A stretch of 64,000 nt of DNA, from contig JACKOD010000004.1 of assembly GCA_024234505.1 (NCBI GenBank), forward strand, positions 310,001-374,000, read 5' to 3'. The notes beneath the pieces were generated by a model. The model saw only the letters and a program-made list of their open reading frames with translations. It did not search any database and had not been told where the DNA came from. Position numbers and translations under genes: made by a program. This document shows, in pieces, positions 53,681 through 62,459 of the stretch (positions within the stretch are counted from its first letter, which is position 1; every line of letters starts with the position of its first letter). This DNA is from Hahellaceae bacterium. Lineage in GTDB: Bacteria; Pseudomonadota; Gammaproteobacteria; Pseudomonadales; Oleiphilaceae.

Positions 53681-54544
53681 ATGTTACGCAGCATGACCGC
53701 GTTTGCTCGTGAAGATGCACAGGGAGAGTGGGGCAATTTGTCTTGGGAAATCCGTACGGTGAATCATCGCTACCTGGAGCCCCACTTCAGATTGCCAGAG
53801 CAGCTTCGGGATCTGGAAGCCGCCTTGAGAGAGAGAATTCGTCAGCGCATACAACGCGGAAAAGTGGAATGTGCGTTACGCTGGCATACCAATGCTGCCG
53901 TTACCGGGCTGGCCGTAAATTTAGATCTGGTTCAGGAAATAAGCAGTGTTGCCAATCAGATCAACCGGATTCTCGATAATCCGGCACACCTCAGTGCGTT
54001 GGAAATCATGCAGTGGCCTGGTGTGCTTGAAGCAAAAGAAGCAAACACCGAAACTTTAAAGGCAGATGCCCTGGCTTTGTTCGAAAAGGCGCTGGATGCG
54101 GTATTGGCGACCAGAGAACGAGAAGGCGAGCAACTCAAACCGCTTTTTGAACAGCGACTGACCAGCATTCTGGCAATAGTTAACGATGTTCGAGCCTTGC
54201 TTCCCGGCATACTGGAAGCACAGCGTAAGAATCTGTTAGAGCGTTTTAAAGATGCCGAAATCGACCTGGATCCAGGAAGGCTCGAGCAGGAAATGGTCTC
54301 ACTGGCTCAAAAGTCAGATGTTGCAGAAGAGTTGGACCGCCTCGAAACGCACGTTTACGAAGTACAGAATGTACTGCAGCAAAAAGAGCCCGTTGGCAGA
54401 CGGCTGGATTTCCTGATGCAGGAGCTGAATCGGGAAGCGAATACACTGTCTTCCAAGGCGATTGTTACCGATACCACCAAAGCAGCGGTGGATTTGAAGG
54501 TATTAATTGAGCAAATGCGCGAGCAGGTGCAAAACATCGAATAG
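53681..54544 (+). CDS. yicC: YicC-family endoribonuclease
   Basis: 287 residues. N-terminal MLRSMTAFAREDAQGEWG and VNHRYLEPHFRLPEQLR, C-terminal GRRLDFLMQELNREANTLSSK and DLKVLIEQMREQVQN are diagnostic. In E. coli YicC is an RNase that promotes sRNA (RyhB) decay. GGAGAAAATTGG precedes the ATG. It is the last core gene before the accessory island. Confidence 0.94.
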   Translation: MLRSMTAFAREDAQGEWGNLSWEIRTVNHRYLEPHFRLPEQLRDLEAALRERIRQRIQRGKVECALRWHTNAAVTGLAVNLDLVQEISSVANQINRILDNPAHLSALEIMQWPGVLEAKEANTETLKADALALFEKALDAVLATREREGEQLKPLFEQRLTSILAIVNDVRALLPGILEAQRKNLLERFKDAEIDLDPGRLEQEMVSLAQKSDVAEELDRLETHVYEVQNVLQQKEPVGRRLDFLMQELNREANTLSSKAIVTDTTKAAVDLKVLIEQMREQVQNIE

Positions 54545-54570
54545 ATTTTTGCCTGCCCCAGAACGTCTTA

Positions 54571-54607
54571 AAGCCCTGCTATTTTATTGTAAATGCAGGG
54601 CTTTTTT
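54571..54607 (+). terminator. Intrinsic terminator after yicC
   Basis: Nine-base stem AAGCCCTGC / GCAGGGCTT, fifteen-base AT-rich loop, then T6. Confidence 0.85.
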
Positions 54608-54793
54608 ATTTTTCCCGTCCAAATCGGTTTGCAGATGTCCGTTACAAACAACCTGTTTAGTGGTGGGCAGTAAGTTACCCAATTTTCGCATTTAACTCGC
54701 CACCACAACAGGTTAGCTGCTGATTCAATAAGCAAATCGGTGGTGGGCAGCCATTATTTCCTCCTCCATTGTTTCAGCAACTATGGAGTAAAC

Positions 54794-56031
54794 ATGGGAA
54801 AACTCACAGCAAAACAGGTTATTGCATACAGCAAAGACGAACCAAAAAAAATATTCAGACGGTGAAGGGTTGTACTTTTGTGTCCGCAAACAGGGCTCAC
54901 CTTATTGGATGATCCGCTACACCACAGTCAAAGGAAGACGAGAGGCAACCTTGGGTCAATTTCCTTTAATGTCGTTGGCGGACGCGAGAATTGCCGCCGC
55001 TTATTTTCGAAAAGAGGTTCGCGACGGTATAGATCCTATTCTGGAGAAACAGAAAATCGAGTTACCTGAGATCGAGACAATGGATCAACTGTTCCATGAC
55101 TGGTATCGAACAGACCTGAGCCGACGACTCAAGCACCCAAAAATTCCGTATCGGGTTTACACCAAAGACATTAGCCCTGTCATTAGTATCAAATGTATTG
55201 CCGAAGTGACTGCACGCGATGTACGCGAAGCATTAGAGCGCATTTGAGAAAGTAACCGCCCCGGCATTGCCAACGACACCTTGATGTACATGAAGCAGCT
55301 GTTTTGACACGCAATCAAGCTCGATTTAACGCTGAACAACCCAGCTGCAGCATTCACGTAGACGATGCCGGTGGCGTGGAGTCCAGTAAAGACAGGATGC
55401 TCAGCAAAGAGGAAATTCACTACGCCTTTAGTGTGTTTCATACCCATATCAATAGGTTCGGCCGCGACAACTACTTCGCTTGCTGTCTGTTTTTGGTGTT
55501 GGGTGTGCGCAAAAGCGAACTATGTGAAGCCATGTGGCGTGAAATGGATTTAACCACGGGCGTATGGGATCTACCCAAAGAACGCAGTAAAACTGGCGTG
55601 CCGATCAGCATACCCTTACCACACCAAGCCATTGCCTGGTTTAACAAGCTGCAAATCCGCGCTTGTGGCTCGCCTTATGTTTTCCCCGCCAGACGAGCAA
55701 GCCATCGTCCACATATGGGGCCAGATACACTTAACCGCGCCATTTCTAAGCTATTTGGCCGCGATCCGGGGCGCAAAAATCAACCGCCCAATAAAATGGG
55801 CAAACTTGAACACTTCACCATACACGATTTACGCCGTACCTTTCACAGCCTGCCGCCTCTTTGGGCATTGCAGGTAACGTGGCCAATCATAAGCTAAAAG
55901 GCGTTTAGGGCATCTACGACCGGCACGATTACTTCGATGAGCGCCGAATTGCCCATCAAACCGTGGCTGATGCTATTGAACCGCTGGTGAACTTTGAGCC
56001 CTCTTCACAACACCACACAGGAGGGCGCTAA
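54794..56031 (+). pseudogene. Decayed tyrosine-recombinase integrase (P4-type)
   Basis: ATG 54794 opens MGKLTAKQVIAYSKDEP, the usual start of P4-type island integrases. An A8 tract at 54844-54851 (one A too many) shifts the frame; the next frame carries YSDGEGLYFCVRKQGSPYW and the SAM-like domain up to TGA 55245-55247. TGA 55305-55307 follows, both probably from CGA. A base is missing near 55357. The catalytic half keeps VLGVRKSELCEAMW and TIHDLRRTFHS, then shifts near 55855, has lost a few residues and meets TAG 55906-55908 before YDRHDYFDERR. At least six lesions: clearly dead. It marks the left part of an old integrated element. Confidence 0.93.
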
Positions 56032-56032
56032 C

Positions 56033-56365
56033 ATGCAATTTATGATGCGACTTGCCCCCATTACCTTTCCAATAGCCATGCTGGCAGGCCTTGGTTGGTG
56101 TATTGGCATTGCCTTACTCGAACAACCTTACGGTATAGGCTACGCACTTACTCGGTATTGCCTGATGGTATTCGTGGTACTCGCTCCTTGGCTGACGCTA
56201 AAACTCACGTTCTACGTGATTGTCGGCCTAGGACGTAAACTGGGGCTCATCCCGCCTGCACGCCCAACGCATAGCTTGGGTTATGAAGAATCGCTTTATT
56301 GGTTCAGAGTATTGGCCTTCTTCGATGGCAAACGCAGCCGTATGCCGAAAAAGCCAATCAGGTGA
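56033..56365 (+). CDS. Small membrane protein downstream of the integrase
   Basis: 110 residues from ATG 56033, with GGAGGGCGCTAAC before it; the ribosome site overlaps the integrase remnant's stop. Two hydrophobic helices (APITFPIAMLAGLGWCIGIAL and YCLMVFVVLAPWLTLKLTFYVIV), then a basic soluble tail. Not recognised. Its position suggests cargo or accessory function of the element. Unlike the integrase the frame is intact. Confidence 0.6.
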   Translation: MQFMMRLAPITFPIAMLAGLGWCIGIALLEQPYGIGYALTRYCLMVFVVLAPWLTLKLTFYVIVGLGRKLGLIPPARPTHSLGYEESLYWFRVLAFFDGKRSRMPKKPIR

Positions 56366-56533
56366 AACTAACAAGCCCCCCATTTGCTCACTTACCGCGG
56401 GCAGTTGGGACAATGGGGCAACACCTGATATGCCAAGCTTTAGAGGGTGAATAAGAGGAAATTAAACTGCCCCAAGGAATGGGGCAACAGAGGCTGTGGC
56501 AACAGTTCCTAACAGTCAATCAAAACTACAAAC

Positions 56534-56562
56534 TTGCAAAAGTCCCAAAGCGGGACTAATAT
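56534..56562 (+). promoter_or_regulatory. higBA promoter with operator in the spacer
   Basis: TTGCAA (-35, 56534-56539), a 17-bp spacer, TAATAT (-10, 56557-56562). The spacer contains the palindrome AGTCCC-AAAGC-GGGACT (56541-56557), a likely HigA operator covering the promoter. Transcription would begin at or next to the A of the higB ATG at 56569. Confidence 0.75.
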
Positions 56563-56568
56563 CTATTT

Positions 56569-56871
56569 ATGAGAATTATTGCACTATCAACCTTAAAAAC
56601 ATTTTGGGAAGGCAGCCCAGAATACATTGACGCGAAAGAGCCAACTTTAGCGTGGTATAGGCATGCATTAAACGCTGATTGGGGATCACCGGCGGATGTG
56701 AAACAGGACTTTAGAAATGCCAGCATCCTCAAAGATGGGCGTGTCGTGTTTAACATTGCCGGTAATAAATACCGGGTAGTCGTTTGGATCAATTATGCCT
56801 ACAAGGTGGTTTACATACGGTTTATCGGCAGCCATGCACAATACGACAAAATTGATGTGCAAACGATTTAA
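56569..56871 (+). CDS. higB: HigB-family mRNA interferase toxin
   Basis: 100 residues of the HigB_2 type: LSTLKTFWEGSPEYIDAKEPT, VKQDFRNASILKDGRVVFNI and NKYRVVVWINYAYKVVYIRFIG with C-terminal His (SHAQYDKID). RelE-fold toxin that cuts mRNA on ribosomes. As usual for hig loci the toxin comes first. There is no ribosome site between the promoter and ATG, so the mRNA may be leaderless. Its antitoxin follows after 30 bp. Confidence 0.9.
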   Translation: MRIIALSTLKTFWEGSPEYIDAKEPTLAWYRHALNADWGSPADVKQDFRNASILKDGRVVFNIAGNKYRVVVWINYAYKVVYIRFIGSHAQYDKIDVQTI

Positions 56872-56901
56872 AGCCAAAAGGTAGTACAAGAGGTAAATAT
56901 A

Positions 56902-57273
56902 TTGGACATCAGACCTATTAAAACAGATGCCGACTACCGCGCGGCATTAAACGACATCGAAAACCTGATGATGGCGGAGCCAGATACCGTCGAAGGCGAA
57001 AAGCTGGACATTTTGGTTACGTTAGTCGAGGCCTACGAAGCAAAGCATTTTCCAATGGATTTGCCAGACGCTGTTGAGGCAATAAAGTTTGAGATGGAGC
57101 GCAAAGGCTTAACGGTTAAAGATCTTGAACCCATGATAGGTAAAAGCAATCGTGTTTATGAAATCCTAAACCATAAGCGATCACTCACGCTAAAAATGAT
57201 TTGGAAACTTCATGAAGGGCTAGGTATTCCAGCAGAGTCGCTGATCAAGCCTCCGCAAGTTCGCGCATCATAG
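56902..57273 (+). CDS. higA: HigA antitoxin
   Basis: 123 residues starting at TTG 56902, supported by AAGAGGT before it and by the family start MDIRPIKTDADYRAAL. The C-terminal helix-turn-helix (MERKGLTVKDLEPMIGKSNRVYEILNHKR, given in part) binds the operator; the N-terminal part neutralises HigB. It probably represses the promoter upstream of higB. 25 bp separate its stop from the TOTE primase-helicase start. Confidence 0.9.
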   Translation: MDIRPIKTDADYRAALNDIENLMMAEPDTVEGEKLDILVTLVEAYEAKHFPMDLPDAVEAIKFEMERKGLTVKDLEPMIGKSNRVYEILNHKRSLTLKMIWKLHEGLGIPAESLIKPPQVRAS

Positions 57274-57298
57274 CACTGCGAATCAAAATTGGTTTGTC

Positions 57299-59708
57299 AT
57301 GAATGACGCTCGCTACCCAAACATTTCTGCTATTGATAACAGGCTAGCTGAGCTTGAAAACGAAAAGCAGCAGCTTCTCGCACTAAGAGAGGCTTTGCGT
57401 AGCGCTCAAAACGAGCGTTCAGTACAGACATTCACCCCAGAACAAAAAGTCGCCCTATTCAGACAACGATTTCGTGGACGAGAGGATATCTTCGCCAATC
57501 GTTGGCAAACCCAACAGGGCCGCAGTGGCTATTCCGTAGCCTGTGATAATGAGTGGGTCAGCGGGGTATGCAACAAACCCCGCATTAAATGCCAAGACTG
57601 TTCACACCGAAAGTTTAGCGAATTAAACGAGCACATTATTTACAGGCACCTTGCCGGTCAACAAGTGGTGGGGCTGTATCCCTTACTGAAAGATAATTCG
57701 TGCTATTTGTTAGCCGCCGATTTTGACAAAGGCTGTTGGCAAGAAGAAGTCAAAGCAATGTCTAAAGCGTGCCAAGCGTTTGATATTCCGCACGCGATAG
57801 AAATCTCGCGTTCTGGCAACGGGGCGCACTTATGGATCTTTTTTGAAACCAATATCCCAGCGAACCAAGCTCGGGCACTGGGTTTCGCTTTGCTTGATAA
57901 AGCCATGGAAATATTTCCAAATCTATCGTTTGACTCCTATGACAGGCTCTTTCCTAACCAAGATGTCCTTCCTGAAGGCGGGTTTGGCAATCTCATTGCG
58001 CTACCACTTCAAAAGGAGGCTCGCCTTTCAGGCCGTAGTTGCTTTGTTGACAGTGACCTGAATGCGATTGACGATCAATGGCAGTACCTAGCTGAGCTTA
58101 AAACACTCACTCAGTCGAGTATTGATCAACTCATAACAACCATTTCACCCAATACCCTATTACTATCCGAACAGGGGCTAACAGACAACCGCCCACCTTG
58201 GGAAATCACAGGCAAAACCGCACCAATAACATTAGAGTCTTTGCCGAAAAACGTGACCATTACCTTGGCCAACCATATCTACTTTTTGATGAGCGAGTTA
58301 CCTGGGCCACTACTGGCAGGACTAAAGCGATTAGCTAGTTTTTCTAATCCTGTGTTTTTTAAGACACAAGCGTTGCGTTTTTCAACCCATGGCATTCCAA
58401 GGTTTATTTCCTGTGCTCGTATTGAAAACGGTTATCTTGCACTACCGCGTGGCTGTCTCGATGACGCGATTGCTTTGCTACAAGAGCAAAATATTTCGCC
58501 ACTGTTTGACGATAAGCGTGAAACTGGCAAACCATTATCAAAACTTACCCCCGAGTTCACTTTGCGAAAGAACCAGCGAGACGCAGTGGCCGCAATATCT
58601 AAACATGACTTCGGTATTTTGCATGCGCCGACAGCATTTGGAAAAACGGTTACCGCCATTGGTATGATCGTAAAACGCAAAGTAAATACCCTAATACTGG
58701 TTCATAGCCGACAACTGCTTGAACAGTGGCAAGAGCGATTACGCACGTTCCTACCGGAAGTAAACATTGGCAGTATAGGCGGGGGGTAAAAGAAAGCCGA
58801 GTGGCATTATCGACATTGCCACCTACCAAAGCTTGGTTAATAAAAAGGACAACTCCATCACGCCTCTCATCCAAGACTACGGCCATATTATTGTTGACGA
58901 ATGCCACCATCTATCTGCACCAAGGTTTGAAATGGTACTCAACGAGGTAAGAGCAAAATATGTATTGGGCCTAACAGCAACACCAGAGCGACAAGATGGC
59001 CATCAAAAGATCATTTTCATGGCGGCAGGGCCCATTCGCTACAAAGTGAAACAAAGCACTGATGAGCAATTTACTCAAACCGTGATGATTCATCAGCTCT
59101 ACGATGTACCAGCAGCTGAGCTAATAAAAACAGATGAGCGCCCCAAAATAAGCGATGCCTACCGCTGGCTCGTCGATAACCAACAGCGCACTTCAAAAAT
59201 TGTCTCAGACGCCTCTCAGTGTGTTCAAAATGGCGGACACCCGTTAGTCCTTACAGAGCGTAGAGAGCACGCAGAGTACATATATTTACGACTTACCGAG
59301 ATGGGTATAAGCACTGTCGTACTCAAAGGCGCCATGAATGCTGCGGAACGCAAGAATGCTGATAATCATCTACAATCGGCTCACGCCATCGTCGCAACAG
59401 GAAAATATGTGGGCGAAGGATTTGACCTACCAAGACTGGATACGTTGTTTTTGGCCATGCCCATCGCATGGAAAGGTACGTTGGCCCAATATGCCGGTCG
59501 TATTCATCGTGAATCGGAAGGAAAAACACAAGTCACCATTCACGACTATGTAGACTGCGCCCTCCCTATGCTGCAACGCATGTTTAAAAAACGCGAGAAA
59601 AGCTACAAGGCCATGGGGTACGCCCTTGAGTACATTGATGGTAACAGTGACAATCAACCTTCACTGAAGCTGGAAGACGCCTCTTCATCAAATTCCAAGT
59701 CAAATTAG
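57299..59708 (+). pseudogene. TOTE-type primase-helicase split by +1 frameshift
   Basis: The first frame (57299-58789, 496 codons) has an N-terminal coiled coil (IDNRLAELENEKQQLLALR), the Cys-containing EWVSGVCNKPRIKCQDC segment, and the archaeo-eukaryotic primase core: AADFDKGCW with catalytic Asp pair about 141/143, SRSGNGAHLWIFF, and FDSYDRLFPNQD. A DEAD-type helicase follows with Walker A LHAPTAFGKT. The frame ends at TAA 58787-58789 right after a G6 tract (58781-58786). With five G it would continue as GKRKPSGIIDIATYQ into the second frame, which holds VDECHH, LTATPERQDG and QYAGRIHRES. Joined length is about 800 residues, as in TOTE conflict-system primase-helicases. Everything else is intact, so loss may be recent or reversible. 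Confidence 0.85.
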
Positions 59709-60165
59709 CAAGCCGCTCTTCGTTCAACACTTCCCCATGCCTTTACCCCCATACGCCAAAACCACTATCCGTTTGGCTTTTGGATCGAAACGCCAAACAG
59801 GGAAGTTAGCCCATTTACTGTTTGGCGTCTCGATTGAAATCCAACGCTGGTAGGCCTTGCCAGTACTGGCTCAAAGCAAGGTTTGGCACTTTTTTCGCCC
59901 TAAACCAACCTCGAATCCAAAGTACAAACCGTTTGATTTTTTAAACCCAGAATGCAAACGATCGTTTGGCGTCTCGATTTTTTTGCATGGGCCAAATGCC
60001 GCCAAACAGAGCCGCATTGGACGATATATTTCAATCAGTTAGCCGCGCACAGGTCATTATAAAAAACCGATTTGACTGGTTAGTTTGATGGCCATTTCTT
60101 TCATCTAATTCACCACCGCGTCTGCACCCGACGACTGAAAATAGACGGCATGACGAACCAACAAG
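59709..60165. other. Repeat-rich intergenic stretch
   Basis: About 457 bp without a credible gene. It contains the GTTTGGC repeats listed separately, a few short AT-rich blocks, and an ATG at 60150 that opens only eight codons. No promoter could be assigned. Confidence 0.6.
59784..59978. repeat. Inverted and direct GTTTGGCGTCTCGAT repeats
   Basis: Three copies of a 15-17-bp element: inverted at 59784-59800, direct at 59818-59834, direct at 59964-59978. The first two can pair as a 17-base stem with one mismatch around a 17-base loop. The third sits in its own ATGCAAA...TTTGCAT inverted repeat. Shorter GTTTGGC words lie nearby. Confidence 0.85.
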
Positions 60166-60864
60166 GTGATAAGTGACGTGTTATGGGCAAGTGACAACGA
60201 TTGGGATAGAGAATGGATACAGCAGGTGGTCGCGTTACTGGTTGGAAATGCCGCGTTTACTCTCTACCCAGCATTAAGCCAGTGCGACAATACCGCCGAA
60301 CGTTTAACCCGCTGGCTAACCCATCAGTTACCACGCGTTAAACAAGCGCACCCAGGCTGCCCGATTCACCAATGGCTAAATAGCATTGGCGCACAAGTGA
60401 TCGTAGAAAAATGGCAAAGCCCCGAGCAATGGCCAAACCTGTATTGGCTACCTTTACCTGAGGTTGATGGCCACGCGCAAGGCGGGTTGGTTTTGTTACC
60501 GGCACATTTGTTACCTACATATAGGGATGACACGAGCCAAACCAGAACATTACAAGCAAACACTCCCGCCAACGGCTGTATCTTTTGGTGCATTTCGCCT
60601 TTATCTAAAACAGGAAAGTGCACTACCTTGCACCCCACACAGCAAAACCGCGCTTTTTGCCTGCCCAGTTCTCCGGAGCAAATGGGCAAATCTTGTACGG
60701 GGTTATTACTGAGAGGTTTGAGAAAAGCCAGCGGAAAACGAAACGGCAGCGTGATCAGCCACCAAATCAACCTAGCGCTGTTGCACCACCTTTGTGGGCC
60801 GGAGAATGAAGTTTGGATGAAAGCGAGTTTTGGTACCGTAACTCATTACGGTACCAAAAATTAG
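60166..60864 (+). CDS. Unrecognised protein, probably decaying
   Basis: 232 codons from GTG 60166. Residues 1-120 look like real protein (WIQQVVALLVGNAAFTLYP, GCPIHQWLNSIGAQVIVEKW, NLYWLPLPEVDGHAQG). After about residue 125 the composition changes to short Ser/Cys/Thr-rich phrases, and two other frames (around 60560-60710 and 60620-60809) look more protein-like, which suggests one or two frameshifts. No ATG or convincing ribosome site. No family recognised; an element-borne mobilisation or accessory gene is possible but not shown. Confidence 0.4.
   Translation: MISDVLWASDNDWDREWIQQVVALLVGNAAFTLYPALSQCDNTAERLTRWLTHQLPRVKQAHPGCPIHQWLNSIGAQVIVEKWQSPEQWPNLYWLPLPEVDGHAQGGLVLLPAHLLPTYRDDTSQTRTLQANTPANGCIFWCISPLSKTGKCTTLHPTQQNRAFCLPSSPEQMGKSCTGLLLRGLRKASGKRNGSVISHQINLALLHHLCGPENEVWMKASFGTVTHYGTKN
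60828..60859. repeat. Perfect 14-bp inverted repeat
   Basis: TTTTGGTACCGTAA, four-base loop CTCA, then TTACGGTACCAAAA. It lies in the last codons of the unknown gene. There is no T run on either strand, so it is not a standard terminator. Confidence 0.85.
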
Positions 60865-60989
60865 AAGCCCCAAAAACGAGTAACCCCTCACAGGGCGCTG
60901 ATCTAACGGGTAGCGGGAGGGGTGTTGTTGATGCGATTTTAATATCAAAAGCGCCAAATAGCTCGATATTATTTGATGTCGCTTTTTAG

Positions 60990-61448
60990 TTACTGTTTAC
61001 TAAATTGCACAGTTGGTAAAACAACCCTTGGCAAACGCAGCCGTTCACATTGAGTACTCAAAAACTCGCGCCAATAGGGCCAAACATGGTAGCTAGCATT
61101 TTTCAGTGCAAATTCATCAATCGCTCCCTGCTCTAGTTCTGCTGTGACTTGGTATTCTGCAATAAAGTCTGCTTCAACAAAGGCTTTAATATCAGGATCG
61201 CCATTTTCCTTAGGATCAACCCAACGTGTCCCCAAACGAATATAAATACGTACCAGCTGCCCATCACCATCAATATCGATCAATTCACTTCGAAGAACAA
61301 CATGCATTTGTTGCACTAACAATGCTTCAATTTCCGTGGATTTTGGGTCAAAGTCATCAGCACACTTAGCTTGGCACGATTTAACGTATACATCCTGTAT
61401 CACTAAAGCATCAATAGCCTGTTGTAACGATTTTGATACTTTAGCCAT
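60990..61448 (-). CDS. mqsC: SecB-like chaperone of a toxin-antitoxin-chaperone operon
   Basis: 152 residues. The C-terminal segment FALKNASYHVWPYWREFLSTQCERLRLPRVVLP follows the SecB pattern (WPYxRE...LP), here given in part; the N-terminal half is beta-rich (VVLRSELIDIDGDGQLVRIYI). SecB-like chaperones of this kind are found third in toxin-antitoxin-chaperone operons, where they fold and protect the antitoxin. It overlaps the antitoxin gene by 8 bp; GAGGCGTGTT precedes its ATG. A general export SecB is less likely because of the operon. Confidence 0.72.
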   Translation of the reverse strand: MAKVSKSLQQAIDALVIQDVYVKSCQAKCADDFDPKSTEIEALLVQQMHVVLRSELIDIDGDGQLVRIYIRLGTRWVDPKENGDPDIKAFVEADFIAEYQVTAELEQGAIDEFALKNASYHVWPYWREFLSTQCERLRLPRVVLPTVQFSKQ

Positions 61449-61968
61449 AACACGCCTCTAGTTCGAGTTCGTGCGATGCAACAATTCTCGTCTTTCGAGC
61501 AGTCGATGAGAAATCCACTACAGCTACATTTTTCCAGCTTGTCCGGATATTACGCTCAACACCCGCATCCAACATTAACTTATCTAAAGCAGCTGGCACT
61601 TCCGCCGCTAAACGGAGCAGTTTATCCATTGCGTCTGATTGCATCACATCGTCTGATTCGTACTTGGAAAACGCAACAGGGCCACCACCAAACACTTTTG
61701 CAGCATCAGCCTGTTTTAAGCCCCAGCGTTTACGCAAGACCTGGAGTTCATTACCCGTTAACAAGCCTTGCACCTGCTTTTTAAAAGCAATCATTGCACG
61801 CTTGTTAAAGCGAGCTTCAGCAGTACCAGCCTGTTCACTGCCGCAGCAATCACACACTGCATACTGGCTGTCAATTTGGCCTTGCTGACCTAAATGCTCA
61901 ACTGTAACCCTCTCGGTATGGAGAGTTAATTGGCCCATCTCACAAATTGGACAAGTTTGACTATTCAT
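61441..61968 (-). CDS. mqsA: MqsA-family antitoxin with C-terminal extension
   Basis: 175 residues from ATG 61968, with GAGGATATGTG before it (the GTG one codon upstream is not needed). N-terminal zinc-binding CPICEMG and CDCCG, then helix-turn-helix ELQVLRKRWGLKQADAAKVF and GGGPVAFSKYES, nearly the E. coli MqsA pattern. Beyond the HTH domain it has about 36 extra residues (NIRTSWKNVAVVDFSS... ELELEACYG), longer than E. coli MqsA; in chaperone-controlled systems such a tail is the chaperone-addiction region. It should neutralise MqsR and repress the operon. Confidence 0.88.
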   Translation of the reverse strand: MNSQTCPICEMGQLTLHTERVTVEHLGQQGQIDSQYAVCDCCGSEQAGTAEARFNKRAMIAFKKQVQGLLTGNELQVLRKRWGLKQADAAKVFGGGPVAFSKYESDDVMQSDAMDKLLRLAAEVPAALDKLMLDAGVERNIRTSWKNVAVVDFSSTARKTRIVASHELELEACYG

Positions 61969-61977
61969 CACATATCC

Positions 61978-62421
61978 TCAGCGCGACAAATGACAAGAAA
62001 CCAGTAATAACAATTTACCTGTCTTGCCTATCGCAAATTTCAAATAGTATTCGTAGCGCATTTCTTTATGCGCATACTCCACCCATTCATTTCTAAACAG
62101 CCGATAACTATCACATGCAGCCCAAGAAATAGCCTTATCAGTTTGACCAACTATGCACCATTCTGATTTTAGGTAACTTCCTGAACTCAGAGCGGCACAA
62201 ACTAGCTGTTTAACATCATCAATATCGAATCCCATTGTCTGAACATCTTTTCTACAACGTTCAGTCAATAGCTTAGTGTTGTCACCAGCGGTTGCGAGCA
62301 ATGCCCTAACCAACTCTGATGAATAAAGAGGCCCGTCTGCGATATAGATTCTGTCACTGCCTGCTTCATTAGGAGGCTGCTCATCAATATAAGCGCTTAC
62401 ATTTATCGCATTATTTACCAT
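61978..62421 (-). CDS. mqsR: MqsR-family toxin, long form
   Basis: 147 residues. From about residue 50 it follows MqsR: LTERCRKDVQTMGFDIDDVKQLV, SGSYLKSEWCI (Lys at the place of the catalytic Lys56), and YYLKFAIGKTGKLLLLVSCH (Tyr at the Tyr81 place). About 45 extra N-terminal residues are absent from E. coli MqsR. MqsR is a ribonuclease that cuts mRNA at GC-containing sites. The stop overlaps the ribosome site of the antitoxin gene. Toxin-first order matches mqsRA. Confidence 0.8.
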   Translation of the reverse strand: MVNNAINVSAYIDEQPPNEAGSDRIYIADGPLYSSELVRALLATAGDNTKLLTERCRKDVQTMGFDIDDVKQLVCAALSSGSYLKSEWCIVGQTDKAISWAACDSYRLFRNEWVEYAHKEMRYEYYLKFAIGKTGKLLLLVSCHLSR

Positions 62422-62429
62422 GATGGTAA
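62415..62429. promoter_or_regulatory. Palindrome over the mqsR start codon
   Basis: TTACCAT-G-ATGGTAA is a perfect 7+1+7 palindrome that includes the mqsR ATG. It is a likely operator for the MqsA-type antitoxin, though it differs from the E. coli AACCT/AGGTT box. Confidence 0.5.
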
Positions 62430-62459
62430 TTTAATCCAGTTAAAGTTGAACATTTAGCC

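Noticed and set aside
58781..58789. Programmed frameshift as the sure explanation of the TOTE split
   Set aside because: A G6 tract alone is not enough; no stimulating stem or upstream ribosome-like site was seen, so it stays one of several options.
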